From positions 2,852,001-2,916,000 of the forward strand of contig NZ_CP023688.1 in the NCBI RefSeq assembly GCF_008704655.1: a stretch of 64,000 bases of DNA. The letters run 5' to 3'. The translations under genes were made by a program, and so were the position numbers. Origin of the DNA: Streptomyces rimosus (GTDB lineage Bacteria; Actinomycetota; Actinomycetes; Streptomycetales; Streptomycetaceae). Of this stretch, positions 8,468 to 21,712 are shown in pieces; the stretch's first letter is position 1; each line of letters opens with the position of its first letter. The notes under the pieces were generated by a model that saw nothing but the letters and a program-made list of their open reading frames with translations, ran no database searches and was not told the DNA's origin.

Positions 8468-10072
8468 TCACCCTGCCGGCCGGATCGACAACCCATGCCG
8501 GAACTCATCCCGCGGATCCCAACGAGCCTTCACGCGTTGCAAGCGCGCGTAGTTGCCCTTGTAGTACAGCGTGTGCCACGGGACGCCGGAGGTGTTCAGG
8601 TTCGGGTCGGCCAGGTCGCGGTCCGGGTAGTTGATGAAGGAGCCGTCGCTGACCGGGCCCGGTACCGGTACGCCGCCGGTGTCCGCGTAGATGTCGTGGT
8701 AGAAGGCGCGGAGCCAGGCCAGCGGCTTCGCCCCGGCCGTCTCCTCGCCCTCCCAGCCGGTCATGTAGACCGCCTTGAGGATCGAGTCCCGCTGGGCGAC
8801 GGCGGTCGCGTCCGGTGCGACGGTGTTGACCTTTCCGCCGTACGAGACCAGCCACAGCGCCCCGGAGATGTTCTCCGACACCGGGCCCGCCAGGTGCCGG
8901 TGGAGCGCGGTGAGCTGCCGGTCCGTGTAGCCCTTGCGCAGGTAGCCGCACTTGACCTTGAACGGGGCGGGGTTGGTCTCCTGGACGAGGGCGGCTGCCT
9001 CCAGCCAGGGCCTGACCGTGTGCTGGACGGCCGGCTTGGTGCCCGTCCCGCTGCCGACGGCGTCCACGTAGGCGCGCATCCGCCGCTCCGCGTCCGACAT
9101 GGTGGCGTCCAGGTGGCCCACCAGGGAGAAGGTGCCGGTGTTGCGAGTGCTGAGCATCAGCACGCTGAACAGGTCCGTGTGGGGAGAGTCCGGCGCGCTG
9201 TTGTGCTCGTGCCAGGTGCCGTGGTTGCGCACCAGGCGGGTGAAGGCGCGCTCGTCGATGTCCTTCCAGTTCCAGGTCGCGGAGAAGCTGAGGGCGGACG
9301 CCGGGGCCTTGGGCAGCAGCCGGGCGGGGTCGTCGCCCTTGGCGGCCGGGTCGCGGAACCAGTAGCAGGTGACGATCCCGAAGTTGCCGCCCCCGCCGCC
9401 GGTGTGCGCCCACCACAGGTCGTGATGGGGGTCCTCGGGGTCGCGGGTGGCCACCACGCTGCGGGCCCGGCCCGACCGGTCGACCACGACGACCTCGACG
9501 GCGTACAGGTGGTCCACGGAGAGCCCGTACCGCCGCGAGAGCGTGCCGTACCCGCCGCCGAGGACGTGCCCGCCGACCCCGACCTCCGCGGTGGCACCGG
9601 CCGGGATGGACACGCCCCAGCCGAGGAACAGGGCGCGGTAGACCTCGCCGAGCAGGGCGCCGGGCTCGACGGCGAACGCGCGGCGGGCGGCGTCGTAACG
9701 CACCGCGCGCATGGGCGACGTGTCGATCAGTACGCGGACGGACGGGTCGTCGACGAAGTTCTCGAAGCAGTGGCCGCCGCTGCGTACGGCGATGCGCTTG
9801 CCGTCGCGTACGGCCCGCTGTACGGCGGCGACGACCTGTTCGGTGGTGCTCACGACGTGGACGCGCTCGGGCTTGCCGACGAAGCGGCCGTTGCTGCCGC
9901 GGCGGGTGAGGGAGGAGTAGCGCGGGTCGTCCGGGCCGAGGGTGACGAGAGGTGTGGAGGTGGCCGGGGAGGCGGGCGCGGCTACCGCGGTGCCCGGCGC
10001 CGCCACGGCCGCGGCCGTGCCGCCGAGCGCCGCCGCGCCCGCGAGCAGGGTCCGGCGTCTGACTTCAGGCAT
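8468..10072 (-). CDS. Tat-secreted FAD-binding oxidoreductase (BBE family)
   Basis: The ATG at 10072 is selected by AGGAG seven bases upstream and by the signal it gives: MPEVRRRTLLAG plus an Ala-rich stretch ending AVAAP (twin-arginine type). The 534-residue protein has the PCMH-type FAD domain: RSGGHCFENF near residue 100 carries the His that normally binds FAD covalently, followed by GVGGHVLGGGYG. The Cys used for a second flavin bond in bicovalent relatives is absent (ATAEVGVGG). The berberine-bridge C-terminal motif (WHTLYYKGNYARL ... WDPRDEFRHG) is present. Such enzymes oxidise sugars or secondary metabolites with O2; substrate unknown. It is divergent from the chitinase, so an oligosaccharide substrate is conceivable but unproven. 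Confidence 0.9.
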   Translation of the reverse strand: MPEVRRRTLLAGAAALGGTAAAVAAPGTAVAAPASPATSTPLVTLGPDDPRYSSLTRRGSNGRFVGKPERVHVVSTTEQVVAAVQRAVRDGKRIAVRSGGHCFENFVDDPSVRVLIDTSPMRAVRYDAARRAFAVEPGALLGEVYRALFLGWGVSIPAGATAEVGVGGHVLGGGYGTLSRRYGLSVDHLYAVEVVVVDRSGRARSVVATRDPEDPHHDLWWAHTGGGGGNFGIVTCYWFRDPAAKGDDPARLLPKAPASALSFSATWNWKDIDERAFTRLVRNHGTWHEHNSAPDSPHTDLFSVLMLSTRNTGTFSLVGHLDATMSDAERRMRAYVDAVGSGTGTKPAVQHTVRPWLEAAALVQETNPAPFKVKCGYLRKGYTDRQLTALHRHLAGPVSENISGALWLVSYGGKVNTVAPDATAVAQRDSILKAVYMTGWEGEETAGAKPLAWLRAFYHDIYADTGGVPVPGPVSDGSFINYPDRDLADPNLNTSGVPWHTLYYKGNYARLQRVKARWDPRDEFRHGLSIRPAG

Positions 10073-10316
10073 GGTCCGCTCCTGTAACTGTGGTGGGGAT
10101 GACGGTGGTTGCTCAGGGTTCACTCCTCCACCATCGGGCCTGTGCGGCGCCGGGACATCGTCCACGGTGACCACCTCGCCCCTAAGGAGAACGGCGTACG
10201 GCCGCGGGCGCCGCCCCTCCCTCAGGAGGGCGTGCGGGAGGCCCGCATCGTCCGCGGGAACGGTTCTCCCCACCACGCCGCCAACGGACGGCCGTCCATG
10301 AACACTTCACAAACTC

Positions 10317-10343
10317 TTGACAACCGCATTGGTCTGGACCATT
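10317..10343 (+). promoter_or_regulatory. chitinase promoter with DasR-responsive element (dre)
   Basis: TTGACA at 10317-10322 is a consensus -35. The 16 bases at 10328-10343, ATTGGTCTGGACCATT, contain a perfect TGGTC-TG-GACCA dyad and match the dre consensus ACTGGTCTAGACCACT at 13 of 16 positions. The box fills the spacer and overlaps where the -10 should lie, as in known Streptomyces chitinase promoters, so DasR binding should block RNA polymerase until glucosamine-6-phosphate accumulates. The rest of the 10073-10415 gap holds only GC-rich partial repeats. Confidence 0.8.
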
Positions 10344-10415
10344 TTGTGCGCAGCGCCCGCCCCGTTCTCCGGACCCGGCGGGCGGCTCTTCCGGGCTCAT
10401 CACTTGGAGACAGCC

Positions 10416-12164
10416 ATGCCGCACCCCCTCATGTCCCGCACCCCCCGCTCCCGGCACAGACGGTGGCTCGGCACCGCCGTCACCGGGCTGGCGGCCGCCG
10501 CCCTCGCCGTCACCGGCACCGCGGCCGGCGCCTCGGCGGCCCCCCACGCCGCCGCCGGTGCCGCCGCCGACGTCAACAACGCGAAGAACCCCGGGTTCGA
10601 GTCCGGGCTCTCCGGATGGACGTGTTCGGCGGGCGCCGGTTCCACCGTGTCCTCCCCCGTGCACGGCGGCACCTCGGCCCTGAAGGCCACGCCCTCCGGT
10701 ACGGACCAGGCCAAGTGCTCGCAGACCGTGGCGGTCAAGCCCAACTCCACGTACACGCTCAGCGCGTACGTCCAGGGCTCGTACGTCTACCTCGGCGCGA
10801 GCGGCACCGGTACCACCGACGTGTCCACCTGGGCCCCGGGCGCCACCACCTGGCAGCAGCTGAAGACCACCTTCACCACCGGCCCCTCCACCACCTCCGT
10901 CACCGTCTACACCCACGGGTGGTACGGGCAGGCCGCCTACTTCGCCGACGACATCAGCGTCTTCGGGCCGGACGGCGGGGGCAACGGCGACCCGGGTGAC
11001 CCGGCCCCCGACGCGCCCACCGGGCTGACCGCGGGCGCGGTCACCTCGTCCTCCGTGGCGCTGTCCTGGAACCCGGCCAAGTACGCCACCGGGTACAACG
11101 TCTACCGCGACGGCGCCAAGGTCCAGGCGGTCACCGGCACCTCGGCCACCGTGACCGGCCTGAGCCCCGCCACCGCGTACCGCTTCCAGGTCGCCGCGAC
11201 CAACGCGGCGGGCGAGTCCGCCAAGTCGGCCGAGGTCACCGCCACCACGTCCCCGGGTGGCGGCAACCCCGGCCCCTCCGTGCCGAAGCACGCGGTCACC
11301 GGCTACTGGCAGAACTTCAACAACGGCACGACCGTACAGAAGATCAGCGATGTGTCCGACCAGTACGACATCATCGCGGTCTCCTTCGCCGACGCCACCA
11401 CCACACCCGGCGCGATCACCTTCAACCTCGACTCGGCGGGCCTGGGCGGCTACACGGTCGCGCAGTTCAAGGCCGACATCAAGGCGAAGCAGGCGGCCGG
11501 CAAGAACGTCATCCTGTCCGTCGGCGGTGAGAAAGGCACCATCTCCGTCAACGACTCCGCCTCCGCGAACAACTTCGCCAACAGCGCTTACGCGCTGATG
11601 CAGGAGTACGGCTTCAACGGCGTCGACATCGACCTCGAAAACGGCATCAACCCGACCTACATGTCGCAGGCCCTGCGCTCGCTGTCCCAGAAGGCGGGCA
11701 GCAAGCTGGTCATCACCATGGCCCCGCAGACCATCGACATGCAGTCCACCCAGGGCGGTTACTTCAAGACCGCGCTGAACATCAAGGACATCCTCACCGT
11801 CGTCAACATGCAGTACTACAACAGCGGTTCGATGCTCGGCTGCGACGGCAAGGTCTACTCGCAGGGCACCGTGGACTTCCTCACCGCCCTGGCCTGCATC
11901 CAGCTCGAAGGCGGCCTCGACCCGTCCCAGGTGGGCATCGGCGTCCCGGCCTCCACCCGCGCCGCCGGCGGCGGCTACGTGTCGCCCAGCGTCGTCAACA
12001 ACGCGCTGGACTGCCTCACCAAGGGCACCGGCTGCGGCTCCTTCAAGCCCGCCAAGACCTACCCGTCCCTGCGCGGCGCCATGACCTGGTCCACCAACTG
12101 GGACGCGGCGACCGGCAACGCCTGGTCGAACGCGGTGGGACCGCACGTCCACAACCTGCCGTAA
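10416..12164 (+). CDS. secreted GH18 chitinase with CBM and fibronectin III
   Basis: The ATG at 10416 has GGAG six bases before it and starts a Sec-type signal (RRWLGTAVTGLAAAALAV ... ASAAP). Order in the 582-residue protein: signal; a carbohydrate-binding module (~50-185, NPGFESGLSGWTC ... YFADDISVF); a Gly/Asp/Pro linker; a fibronectin type III domain (~200-290, PTGLTAGAVTSSSVALSW); a second linker; and a GH18 catalytic barrel (~300-582). The catalytic motif reads FNGVDIDLENG: the acid Glu is present and the first Asp of DGxDxDxE is Asn, as in this Streptomyces chitinase subgroup. It hydrolyses chitin outside the cell. A dre box controls it and a strong hairpin follows the stop. Confidence 0.95.
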   Translation: MPHPLMSRTPRSRHRRWLGTAVTGLAAAALAVTGTAAGASAAPHAAAGAAADVNNAKNPGFESGLSGWTCSAGAGSTVSSPVHGGTSALKATPSGTDQAKCSQTVAVKPNSTYTLSAYVQGSYVYLGASGTGTTDVSTWAPGATTWQQLKTTFTTGPSTTSVTVYTHGWYGQAAYFADDISVFGPDGGGNGDPGDPAPDAPTGLTAGAVTSSSVALSWNPAKYATGYNVYRDGAKVQAVTGTSATVTGLSPATAYRFQVAATNAAGESAKSAEVTATTSPGGGNPGPSVPKHAVTGYWQNFNNGTTVQKISDVSDQYDIIAVSFADATTTPGAITFNLDSAGLGGYTVAQFKADIKAKQAAGKNVILSVGGEKGTISVNDSASANNFANSAYALMQEYGFNGVDIDLENGINPTYMSQALRSLSQKAGSKLVITMAPQTIDMQSTQGGYFKTALNIKDILTVVNMQYYNSGSMLGCDGKVYSQGTVDFLTALACIQLEGGLDPSQVGIGVPASTRAAGGGYVSPSVVNNALDCLTKGTGCGSFKPAKTYPSLRGAMTWSTNWDAATGNAWSNAVGPHVHNLP

Positions 12165-12174
12165 GGCAGCGAAA

Positions 12175-12203
12175 GGGGCGGCACACCACCGGCGTGCCGC
12201 CCC
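12175..12203. terminator. bidirectional hairpin between chitinase and gatB
   Basis: GGGGCGGCAC, nine-base loop, GTGCCGCCCC: ten perfect pairs starting 10 bases after the chitinase stop, and 19 bases beyond the gatB stop on the other strand. It sits where two genes converge and would end both transcripts. There is no real T-run, as is usual in Streptomyces. Confidence 0.8.
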
Positions 12204-12221
12204 TTACCGCGTTACCGGACG

Positions 12222-13730
12222 TCAGCCCTCGACGCCCAGCTTCTCCAGGATCAGCTCACGGACGCGGGCCGCGTCGGCCTGGCCGCGGGTGGCCTTCATG
12301 ACCGCGCCGACCAGCGCGCCGGCCGCCGCGACCTTGCCGCCGCGGATCTTGTCGGCGATGGCGGCGTTGGACTCGATCGCCTCGTCGACGGCCTTGCCCA
12401 GCGCGCCCTCGTCGGAGACGACCTTCAGGCCGCGCTTCTCGACGACGGTGTCCGGGTCGCCCTCGCCCGCGAGGACGCCCTCGATGGTCTGGCGGGCCAG
12501 CTTGTCGTTGAGCGAGCCCTCGTCGACCAGCGCCGCCACCCGCGCGACCTGCTGCGGGGTGATCGGCAGGGCGGCGAGCTCGACGCCGTCCTCGTTGGCG
12601 CGGCGGGCCAGCTCGCCCATCCACCACTTGCGGGCGGCGGCGGAGTCCGCGCCGGCCTCGGTGGTGGCGACGATCAGGTCCACGGCGCCGGCGTTCAGGA
12701 TCGACTGCATGTCGTGCTCGGAGATGCCCCACTCCTCGCGCAGCCGGTTACGGCGTACGCGCGGCAGCTCGGGCAGCCCCTGGCGCAGTTCCTCGACCCA
12801 CTCGCGGGACGGGGCCACCGGGACCAGGTCGGGCTCGGGGAAGTAGCGGTAGTCCTCCGCCTCCTCCTTGACCCGGCCGGGGGTGGTGGAGCCGTCCTCC
12901 TCGTGGAAGTGGCGGGTCTCCTGGATGATCGTGCCGCCCGAGGAGAGCACCGCGGCGTGCCGCTGGATCTCGAAGCGCGCGGCGCGCTCGACCGACCGGA
13001 GCGAGTTGACGTTCTTCGTCTCCGAGCGGGTGCCGAACTTCTCGGTGCCCTTGGGGCGCAGCGACAGGTTCACGTCGCAGCGCATCTGGCCCATCTCCAT
13101 ACGGGCCTCGGACACGCCCAGCGCCTTGATCAGCTCGCGCAGCTCGGCGACGTACGCCTTGGCGACCTCGGGGGCCCGCTCGCCCGCGCCCTGGATGGGC
13201 TTGGTGACGATCTCGATGAGCGGGATGCCGGCGCGGTTGTAGTCCAGCAGGGAGTGGGACGCGCCGTGGATACGGCCGGTGGCGCCGCCGACGTGCGTCG
13301 ACTTGCCGGTGTCCTCCTCCATGTGGGCGCGCTCGATCTCCACGCGGAAGATCTCGCCGTCCTCCAGCTGGACGTCCAGGTACCCGTCGAAGGCGATGGG
13401 CTCGTCGTACTGCGACGTCTGGAAGTTCTTCGGCATGTCCGGATAGAAGTAGTTCTTCCGGGCGAAACGGCACCATTCGGCGATGGAGCAGTTCAGCGCC
13501 AGGCCGATCTTGATGGCGGACTCGACGCCGACCGCGTTGACGACCGGCAGCGAGCCGGGCATGCCGAGGCAGGTGGGGCAGGTCTGCGAGTTGGGGTCGG
13601 CGCCCAGGGCGGTCGAGCACCCGCAGAACATCTTGGTCTTGGTGCCGAGTTCGACGTGCACCTCAAGACCCATCACGGGGTCGTAGGTGGCCAGCGCGTC
13701 CTCGTACGACACCAGTTCAGTGACGGTCAC
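12222..13730 (-). CDS. gatB: Asp-tRNA(Asn)/Glu-tRNA(Gln) amidotransferase subunit B
   Basis: The 502-residue protein is full length for GatB. Starts at GTG 13730 with AAGG eight bases upstream. The cradle domain opens with [21 protein letters not shown], with Cys residues in CGCST...CPTCLG forming the zinc site, and [18 protein letters not shown] follows; these are hallmark GatB motifs. The C-terminal YqeY-like helical tail ([18 protein letters not shown]) grips tRNA. GatB recognises mischarged tRNA and phosphorylates the Glu or Asp, while GatA supplies ammonia. It is last in gatC-gatA-(80-residue gene)-gatB, with a 22-base gap to the small upstream gene. Confidence 0.98.
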   Translation of the reverse strand: MTVTELVSYEDALATYDPVMGLEVHVELGTKTKMFCGCSTALGADPNSQTCPTCLGMPGSLPVVNAVGVESAIKIGLALNCSIAEWCRFARKNYFYPDMPKNFQTSQYDEPIAFDGYLDVQLEDGEIFRVEIERAHMEEDTGKSTHVGGATGRIHGASHSLLDYNRAGIPLIEIVTKPIQGAGERAPEVAKAYVAELRELIKALGVSEARMEMGQMRCDVNLSLRPKGTEKFGTRSETKNVNSLRSVERAARFEIQRHAAVLSSGGTIIQETRHFHEEDGSTTPGRVKEEAEDYRYFPEPDLVPVAPSREWVEELRQGLPELPRVRRNRLREEWGISEHDMQSILNAGAVDLIVATTEAGADSAAARKWWMGELARRANEDGVELAALPITPQQVARVAALVDEGSLNDKLARQTIEGVLAGEGDPDTVVEKRGLKVVSDEGALGKAVDEAIESNAAIADKIRGGKVAAAGALVGAVMKATRGQADAARVRELILEKLGVEG

Positions 13731-13752
13731 GAAACTAACCTTTCAGTCCCGC

Positions 13753-13995
13753 TCAGCCCGCGAGCACGTCGTCGCTGTTGAGACGGCGCAGATCGCGGAC
13801 CAGCAGCGCGACTCCGGTGGCGATGGCGGCGGCGGAGACGACGGCATCGAGGAGCTGGAGCTTGTCCTGCTCGCCCTTGGCCGCCTTCGCCTGCTTGATG
13901 ACGCTCACCGCACCGAACAGCGTGGTGCCGATGGACAGATACGTACCGGCCTTGGACTTCTTGAAGCCCTTGGCCTTCGCGAGCTTTCCACTCAC
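13753..13995 (-). CDS. small conserved protein between gatA and gatB
   Basis: Eighty residues starting at GTG 13995; its GTGA overlaps the gatA stop, implying translational coupling. The N-terminus is Lys-rich ([16 protein letters not shown]), followed by a mildly hydrophobic segment ([16 protein letters not shown]) and a clear one ([19 protein letters not shown]) before RDLRRLN. It is probably a small membrane-associated protein. I recall a gene of this type in the same place in other streptomycetes, which supports it as a real gene. Its role is unknown; nothing in it suggests a Gat subunit. Confidence 0.75.
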   Translation of the reverse strand: MSGKLAKAKGFKKSKAGTYLSIGTTLFGAVSVIKQAKAAKGEQDKLQLLDAVVSAAAIATGVALLVRDLRRLNSDDVLAG

Positions 13996-15485
13996 AGGGA
14001 CGGTGCCTCCTCAAGCAGCGGGTGCCCCCAACGGGCGGTGAACGCGGCCTCGACCGCGGCACCGACCTTGTAGAGCCGGTCGTCGGCCATGGCAGGAGCG
14101 ATGATCTGCAGACCCACCGGCAGCCCGTCCTCGGGAGCCAGGCCGCAGGGCAGCGACATGGCCGCGTTGCCTGCCAGGTTCGTCGGGATCGTGCACAGGT
14201 CGGCGAGGTACATCGCCATCGGGTCGTCGGCGCGCTCGCCGATCGGGAAGGCGGTGGTGGGCGTGGTCGGCGAGACCAGCACGTCGACCTGCTCGAAGGC
14301 CTTCTCGAAGTCCCGGGTGATGAGCGTGCGCACCTTCTGGGCGGAGCCGTAGTACGCGTCGTAGTAGCCGGAGCTGAGCGCGTACGTGCCGAGCATCACG
14401 CGGCGCTTGACCTCGGGGCCGAAGCCGGCCTCGCGGGTCAGGGCGGTGACGTCCTCGGCCGAGCGGGTGCCGTCGTCGCCGACCCGCAGGCCGTAGCGCA
14501 TGGCATCGAAGCGGGCCAGGTTCGAGGAGCACTCGGAGGGCGCGATGAGGTAGTACGCCGACAGGCCGAGGTCGAAGGACGGGCAGGAGATCTCGACGAT
14601 CTCCGCGCCCAGCTCGCGCAGCAGTTCCACGGACTCGTTGAAGCGCTGCATGACGCCGGCCTGGTAGTGCTCGCCGGAGAACTCCTTGACGACGCCGATG
14701 CGCATGCCCTTGACGTCGCCGTTGCGGGCCGCCTCGACGACCGGCGGGACCGGCGCGTCGATGGAGGTCGAGTCCAGCTCGTCGTGGCCGGCGATGACCT
14801 CGTGCAGCAGGGCCGCGTCCAGGACCGTACGGGCGCAGGGGCCGCCCTGGTCGAGGGACGAGGAGAACGCCACCATGCCGTAGCGGGAGACCGCGCCGTA
14901 GGTGGGCTTGACGCCGACGGTGCCGGTGACGGCGGCGGGCTGGCGGATGGAGCCGCCGGTGTCCGTGCCGATGGCGAGCGGGGCCTCGTAGGCGGCGAGG
15001 GCGGCGGAGGAGCCGCCGCCGGAGCCGCCGGGGATGCGGGTGAGGTCCCAGGGGTTGCCGGTCGGGCCGTAGGCGCTGTTCTCGGTGGAGGACCCCATGG
15101 CGAACTCGTCCATGTTGGTCTTGCCGAGGATGACGACGTCGGCGGCCTTGAGCCGCTTGGTGAGCGTCGCGTCGTACGGCGGGATCCAGCCTTCGAGGAT
15201 CTTCGAGCCGACGGTGGTCGGGATGCCCTCGGTGGTGAAGATGTCCTTCAGCGCGAGCGGCACGCCGGCCAGCGGGCCGAGCTTCTCGCCGCGCTCGCGC
15301 TTGGCGTCCACGGCACGGGCCTGGGCGAGCGCGCCCTCGCGGTCCACGTGCAGGAAGGCGTGCACCTTCTCGTCGACGGCCTCGATACGGGCCAGGTGCG
15401 CCTCGGTGACCTCGACGGCGGTGACCTCACCGGCGGCGATCTTCGCCGCGATCTCGGCGGCCGTGAGCTTGATCAGATCTGCCAT
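13992..15485 (-). CDS. gatA: Asp/Glu-tRNA amidotransferase subunit A
   Basis: GatA of 497 residues. I choose ATG 15485 ([11 protein letters not shown]) because GGGGAGGA lies nine bases before it; an in-frame GTG three codons upstream would leave no room for that site. The amidase-signature fold is intact: the Lys of [13 protein letters not shown], the Gly/Ser-rich [13 protein letters not shown], and [12 protein letters not shown] carrying the nucleophilic Ser make the Ser-cisSer-Lys triad. It hydrolyses glutamine and channels ammonia to GatB. It follows gatC by five bases in one operon, and its stop overlaps the next small gene. Confidence 0.98.
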   Translation of the reverse strand: MADLIKLTAAEIAAKIAAGEVTAVEVTEAHLARIEAVDEKVHAFLHVDREGALAQARAVDAKRERGEKLGPLAGVPLALKDIFTTEGIPTTVGSKILEGWIPPYDATLTKRLKAADVVILGKTNMDEFAMGSSTENSAYGPTGNPWDLTRIPGGSGGGSSAALAAYEAPLAIGTDTGGSIRQPAAVTGTVGVKPTYGAVSRYGMVAFSSSLDQGGPCARTVLDAALLHEVIAGHDELDSTSIDAPVPPVVEAARNGDVKGMRIGVVKEFSGEHYQAGVMQRFNESVELLRELGAEIVEISCPSFDLGLSAYYLIAPSECSSNLARFDAMRYGLRVGDDGTRSAEDVTALTREAGFGPEVKRRVMLGTYALSSGYYDAYYGSAQKVRTLITRDFEKAFEQVDVLVSPTTPTTAFPIGERADDPMAMYLADLCTIPTNLAGNAAMSLPCGLAPEDGLPVGLQIIAPAMADDRLYKVGAAVEAAFTARWGHPLLEEAPSL

Positions 15486-15490
15486 GTCGG

Positions 15491-15787
15491 TCACTCCTCC
15501 CCCAGGATCTGCGGCACCTTGAAACGCTGCTGCTCCTGGGCCGGGGCGCCGGACAGCGCCTGCTCGGGCGTCAGCGACGGACGGACCACGTCCGGGCGCA
15601 TGACATTGGTCAGGGGCAGCGGGTGGGAGGTCGGCGGTACGTCTTGGTCGGCGACCTCGGAGACGCGGGCGACCGCGCCAATGATGTCGTCGAGCTGTCC
15701 GGCGAAGTGATCGAGCTCTTCGTCCTTCAGCTCCAAGCGCGCCAGCCGGGCGAGGTGGGCGACCTCCTCGCGCGTGATGCCAGGCAT
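15491..15787 (-). CDS. gatC: Asp/Glu-tRNA amidotransferase subunit C
   Basis: The 98-residue GatC begins [20 protein letters not shown], the family's first helix that packs on GatA, then has [20 protein letters not shown] and [13 protein letters not shown], the segment that wraps the A/B interface. It opens the gatC-gatA-orf-gatB operon. The ~200 bases upstream (15788-15986) must hold the operon promoter; a TAGGAT hexamer on the minus strand near 15840 is a candidate -10, without a convincing -35. Confidence 0.97.
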   Translation of the reverse strand: MPGITREEVAHLARLARLELKDEELDHFAGQLDDIIGAVARVSEVADQDVPPTSHPLPLTNVMRPDVVRPSLTPEQALSGAPAQEQQRFKVPQILGEE

Positions 15788-15986
15788 GCAGCGATCCTCA
15801 GGGTGAGTGTCTTGGCTGTTCTTCCAGATGTCCGGCCCAATCCTATGGCGTACGCAATAGAGGTTCGAAACGCATTCCCGGTGCGGCTCGCCGGGCGCTG
15901 CTCCCGGGGCGTACGGGGTGGGGCGGGCAGCCGTACGGAAAGGGGCCGGCCCTGTGCGGGCGGGCGGCCCGCGGGGGTGCCGGACC

Positions 15987-18104
15987 TCAGGTGACGCGCT
16001 GGTCGGCTTCCTCGACCGCCGCGGCGCGCTCGTGCTGGGGCTCTGTGACGGAACGCTCCGTCTCGCGCTGCCAGCCGCGCTCGCCGCGCGCCCGCAGCCA
16101 GGCGGTGGTCTCGTCCGGCGGCATCGCGGCGGCGACCAGCCAGCCCTGTACCGCGTCGCAGCCCAGGTCGCGCAGCCGCTCCCAGGTCTCGTCGTCCTCG
16201 ACGCCCTCGGCGACCACCAGCAGGCCCAGCGAGTGGGCCAGGTCCAGGGTGCAGCGGACGATCTCGGCGTCCTCGTTGTCCACCGCCAGCCGGGCGACGA
16301 AGCTGCGGTCGATCTTCAGCTCGCTGACCGGGAGGCGGCGCAGGTGGACGAGGGACGAATAGCCGGTGCCGAAGTCGTCCAGGGACATCTTGACGCCGTG
16401 CCCGGTCAGCCCGGCCAGGGTGTCGGCGGCGCGCTGCGGGTCCTCCAGCAGCACATGTTCCGTTATCTCCAACTGGAGTGATCCGGGCGGCACTTGATGG
16501 CGGGCCAGCCGGGCGGCCACCGCGCCGGCGAAGCCGGGGGTGTGCACGTCGCGGGGTGAGACGTTGACCGCGACCGGCACCTCCAGGCCGGAGGCGCGCC
16601 ACCGGGCCACCTGGGCGAGCGCCGTCTCCAGGACGTACTCGGTCAGGCGCGGCATCAGCCCGGAGGACTCGGCGATGGCGATGAACTCGTCCGGTGGAAC
16701 CCGGCCGCGCTCCGGATGGACCCACCGGACCAGCGCCTCCAGCCCGGCCACATGCCCGTCGAAGCCCACCTTGGGCTGGTAGTGCAGCTCGACGTCACCG
16801 GCGTCGAGCGCGCGGCGCAGGTCGCCCAACAGGCCCAGGCGGTCCGGGGTGTTGCCGTCGCGCTTGGCCTCGTAGACCTCGACGCCGCTGCGGTCCCGCT
16901 TGGCCTGGTACATGGCCACGTCCGCCCGGCGCAGCAGGCCCTCGGCGTCCAGCGCGTGGTCGGGGAAGACGGCGACCCCGGCGCTGGCCTCCAGCACGAG
17001 GGTGAGTCCGTCCAGGTCCAGCGGCGAGCCGAGCGCGGCGACCAGGTTGCGGGCCACCCGCTGGGCGCTGGTCAGGGAGTCGGCGGTGGGCAGCAGGACC
17101 GCGAACTCGTCGCCGCCGAGGCGGGCGGCCTCCGCGCCGCGCGGCAGCGCGTGCCGCAGCCGGTCGGCTATCTGGAGCAGCAGCCGGTCGCCGGCCAGGT
17201 GGCCGAGCGTGTCGTTCACCGAACGGAAGCGGTCGAGGTCGATCAGGACCAGGGCGGAACGGGCGCCGATACGCTCGGCGTCGTCCAGCGCGGTCCATGT
17301 GCGCTCCAGCAGCCACTGCCGGTTGGGCAGGCCGGTCAGCGGGTCGCGCAGCTGCTCCTCGGCGCGGGCGCGGGCGATCCACAAGGTGGAGTCCAGGGCG
17401 ATCAGCGGGACCGCGAACATCGGCAGCAGGAACGGCGCGTGCACGGCGGCGACCACGATCAGCGGCGAGATGCCCAGCAGCGCCACGCCGACCAGGGCCT
17501 GCCGGGCCAGCGCCGTCCGGGCGATGCTGGGCAGGCCGCCGCTGCGCGGCGCCATCGTGAACCACAGCAGGGAGCGGGTGACCAGGAGATAGGCGACCGC
17601 CGCGACCAGGATGTCCGGCAGGACGGACAGGTCCCAGGCCGCGGGCTGCCACGGGTGCTCGATGGTCGGTACGACATGGAAGGCGGCGAGGCCCAGCGCC
17701 GCGGCGCCGATCCCGAGGACGTCCACCGCGCCGTGCAGCAGGGCCTGTCGCCAGCGGTGCCGGCGGGCCGCGCCGACCAGGAGGACGACGGCCACGCTCA
17801 CCAGGACGGCGGGCACCCAGCCGTACAGCAGCAGGACGGCGAGGGCCAGGGCCGCGCCCGAGCCGGTGCCGCCCCACCAGCGGTCGCGGCCGAGTGCGAC
17901 CAGATGGCCCACGATCACGCCGGTGAGGATGGCCAGGGCCCAGCCGACGGCGCCTTCCGGGAAGAGCGCCCGGCCGGCGCCGAGCGTCCGGACCACTCCC
18001 GCCGCGAGCGCGCCGCCCGCCGCCAGCACGACGGCCGCGGGCAGCGCGGGCACGACGAGCCGGCCAAGCCGCGACGCCGGAGCGGCGCTGTCGGTCGGTT
18101 TCAT
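15987..18104 (-). CDS. rmdB: membrane GGDEF-EAL c-di-GMP protein, RmdB-like
   Basis: ATG 18104 is chosen for GAGAGG eight bases upstream; it gives 705 residues, dropping a Cys-rich upstream extension with no ribosome site. Residues ~15-290 are about nine hydrophobic segments. The GGDEF domain follows, with [12 protein letters not shown] at ~330 intact, so cyclase chemistry is possible; the product-inhibition RxxD is absent. The EAL domain (~430-690) has [40 protein letters not shown] and KIDRSFV, all expected of an active phosphodiesterase. The place between gatCAB and ligA is that of S. coelicolor RmdB (SCO5495), a membrane c-di-GMP phosphodiesterase affecting development. The symbol rests on motif pattern and synteny. 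Confidence 0.88.
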   Translation of the reverse strand: MKPTDSAAPASRLGRLVVPALPAAVVLAAGGALAAGVVRTLGAGRALFPEGAVGWALAILTGVIVGHLVALGRDRWWGGTGSGAALALAVLLLYGWVPAVLVSVAVVLLVGAARRHRWRQALLHGAVDVLGIGAAALGLAAFHVVPTIEHPWQPAAWDLSVLPDILVAAVAYLLVTRSLLWFTMAPRSGGLPSIARTALARQALVGVALLGISPLIVVAAVHAPFLLPMFAVPLIALDSTLWIARARAEEQLRDPLTGLPNRQWLLERTWTALDDAERIGARSALVLIDLDRFRSVNDTLGHLAGDRLLLQIADRLRHALPRGAEAARLGGDEFAVLLPTADSLTSAQRVARNLVAALGSPLDLDGLTLVLEASAGVAVFPDHALDAEGLLRRADVAMYQAKRDRSGVEVYEAKRDGNTPDRLGLLGDLRRALDAGDVELHYQPKVGFDGHVAGLEALVRWVHPERGRVPPDEFIAIAESSGLMPRLTEYVLETALAQVARWRASGLEVPVAVNVSPRDVHTPGFAGAVAARLARHQVPPGSLQLEITEHVLLEDPQRAADTLAGLTGHGVKMSLDDFGTGYSSLVHLRRLPVSELKIDRSFVARLAVDNEDAEIVRCTLDLAHSLGLLVVAEGVEDDETWERLRDLGCDAVQGWLVAAAMPPDETTAWLRARGERGWQRETERSVTEPQHERAAAVEEADQRVT

Positions 18105-18260
18105 TCCGATACCTCTCACAGCCGGCTGTGCCCGCGCCACGGCAGGCGCACACCTCAACAGTAGGCCGCAGAAGGCCGCCACGGGCAGCGATCGGCAGCG
18201 GTTGCCCGAATGCGACCCGGCCATCCGGAACCATCTGCTATGCGCCGATGAGGTGACTCC

Positions 18261-21537
<3,277 letters not shown>

Positions 21538-21640
21538 CGTCCGAGGGTAAGTGGTCCCGTGTCCGGCGGCGGGGGGCCGGGTGGGCTGCCCGGGCCCGGA
21601 CCCGCACCGACGGCCGGATCATGGACCGTCACCGATGTCC

Positions 21641-21660
21641 TCAATCGCCGGACGGGCTTG
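21641..21660. repeat. half-copy of common Streptomyces intergenic repeat
   Basis: The run TCAATCGCCGGACGGGCTTG lies in the 175-base gap between the MetE-like gene and the SDR gene. I recall this core as one arm of a palindrome found at many gene ends in streptomycetes. Here the expected second arm is absent or badly degraded, so it is probably a decayed copy. The rest of the gap shows nothing clear. Confidence 0.35.
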
Positions 21661-21712
21661 CTTTTGCCGGGCGAAGCCTTTCACCGGGCCCGGCACCCGG
21701 AGGTACGCCGCC

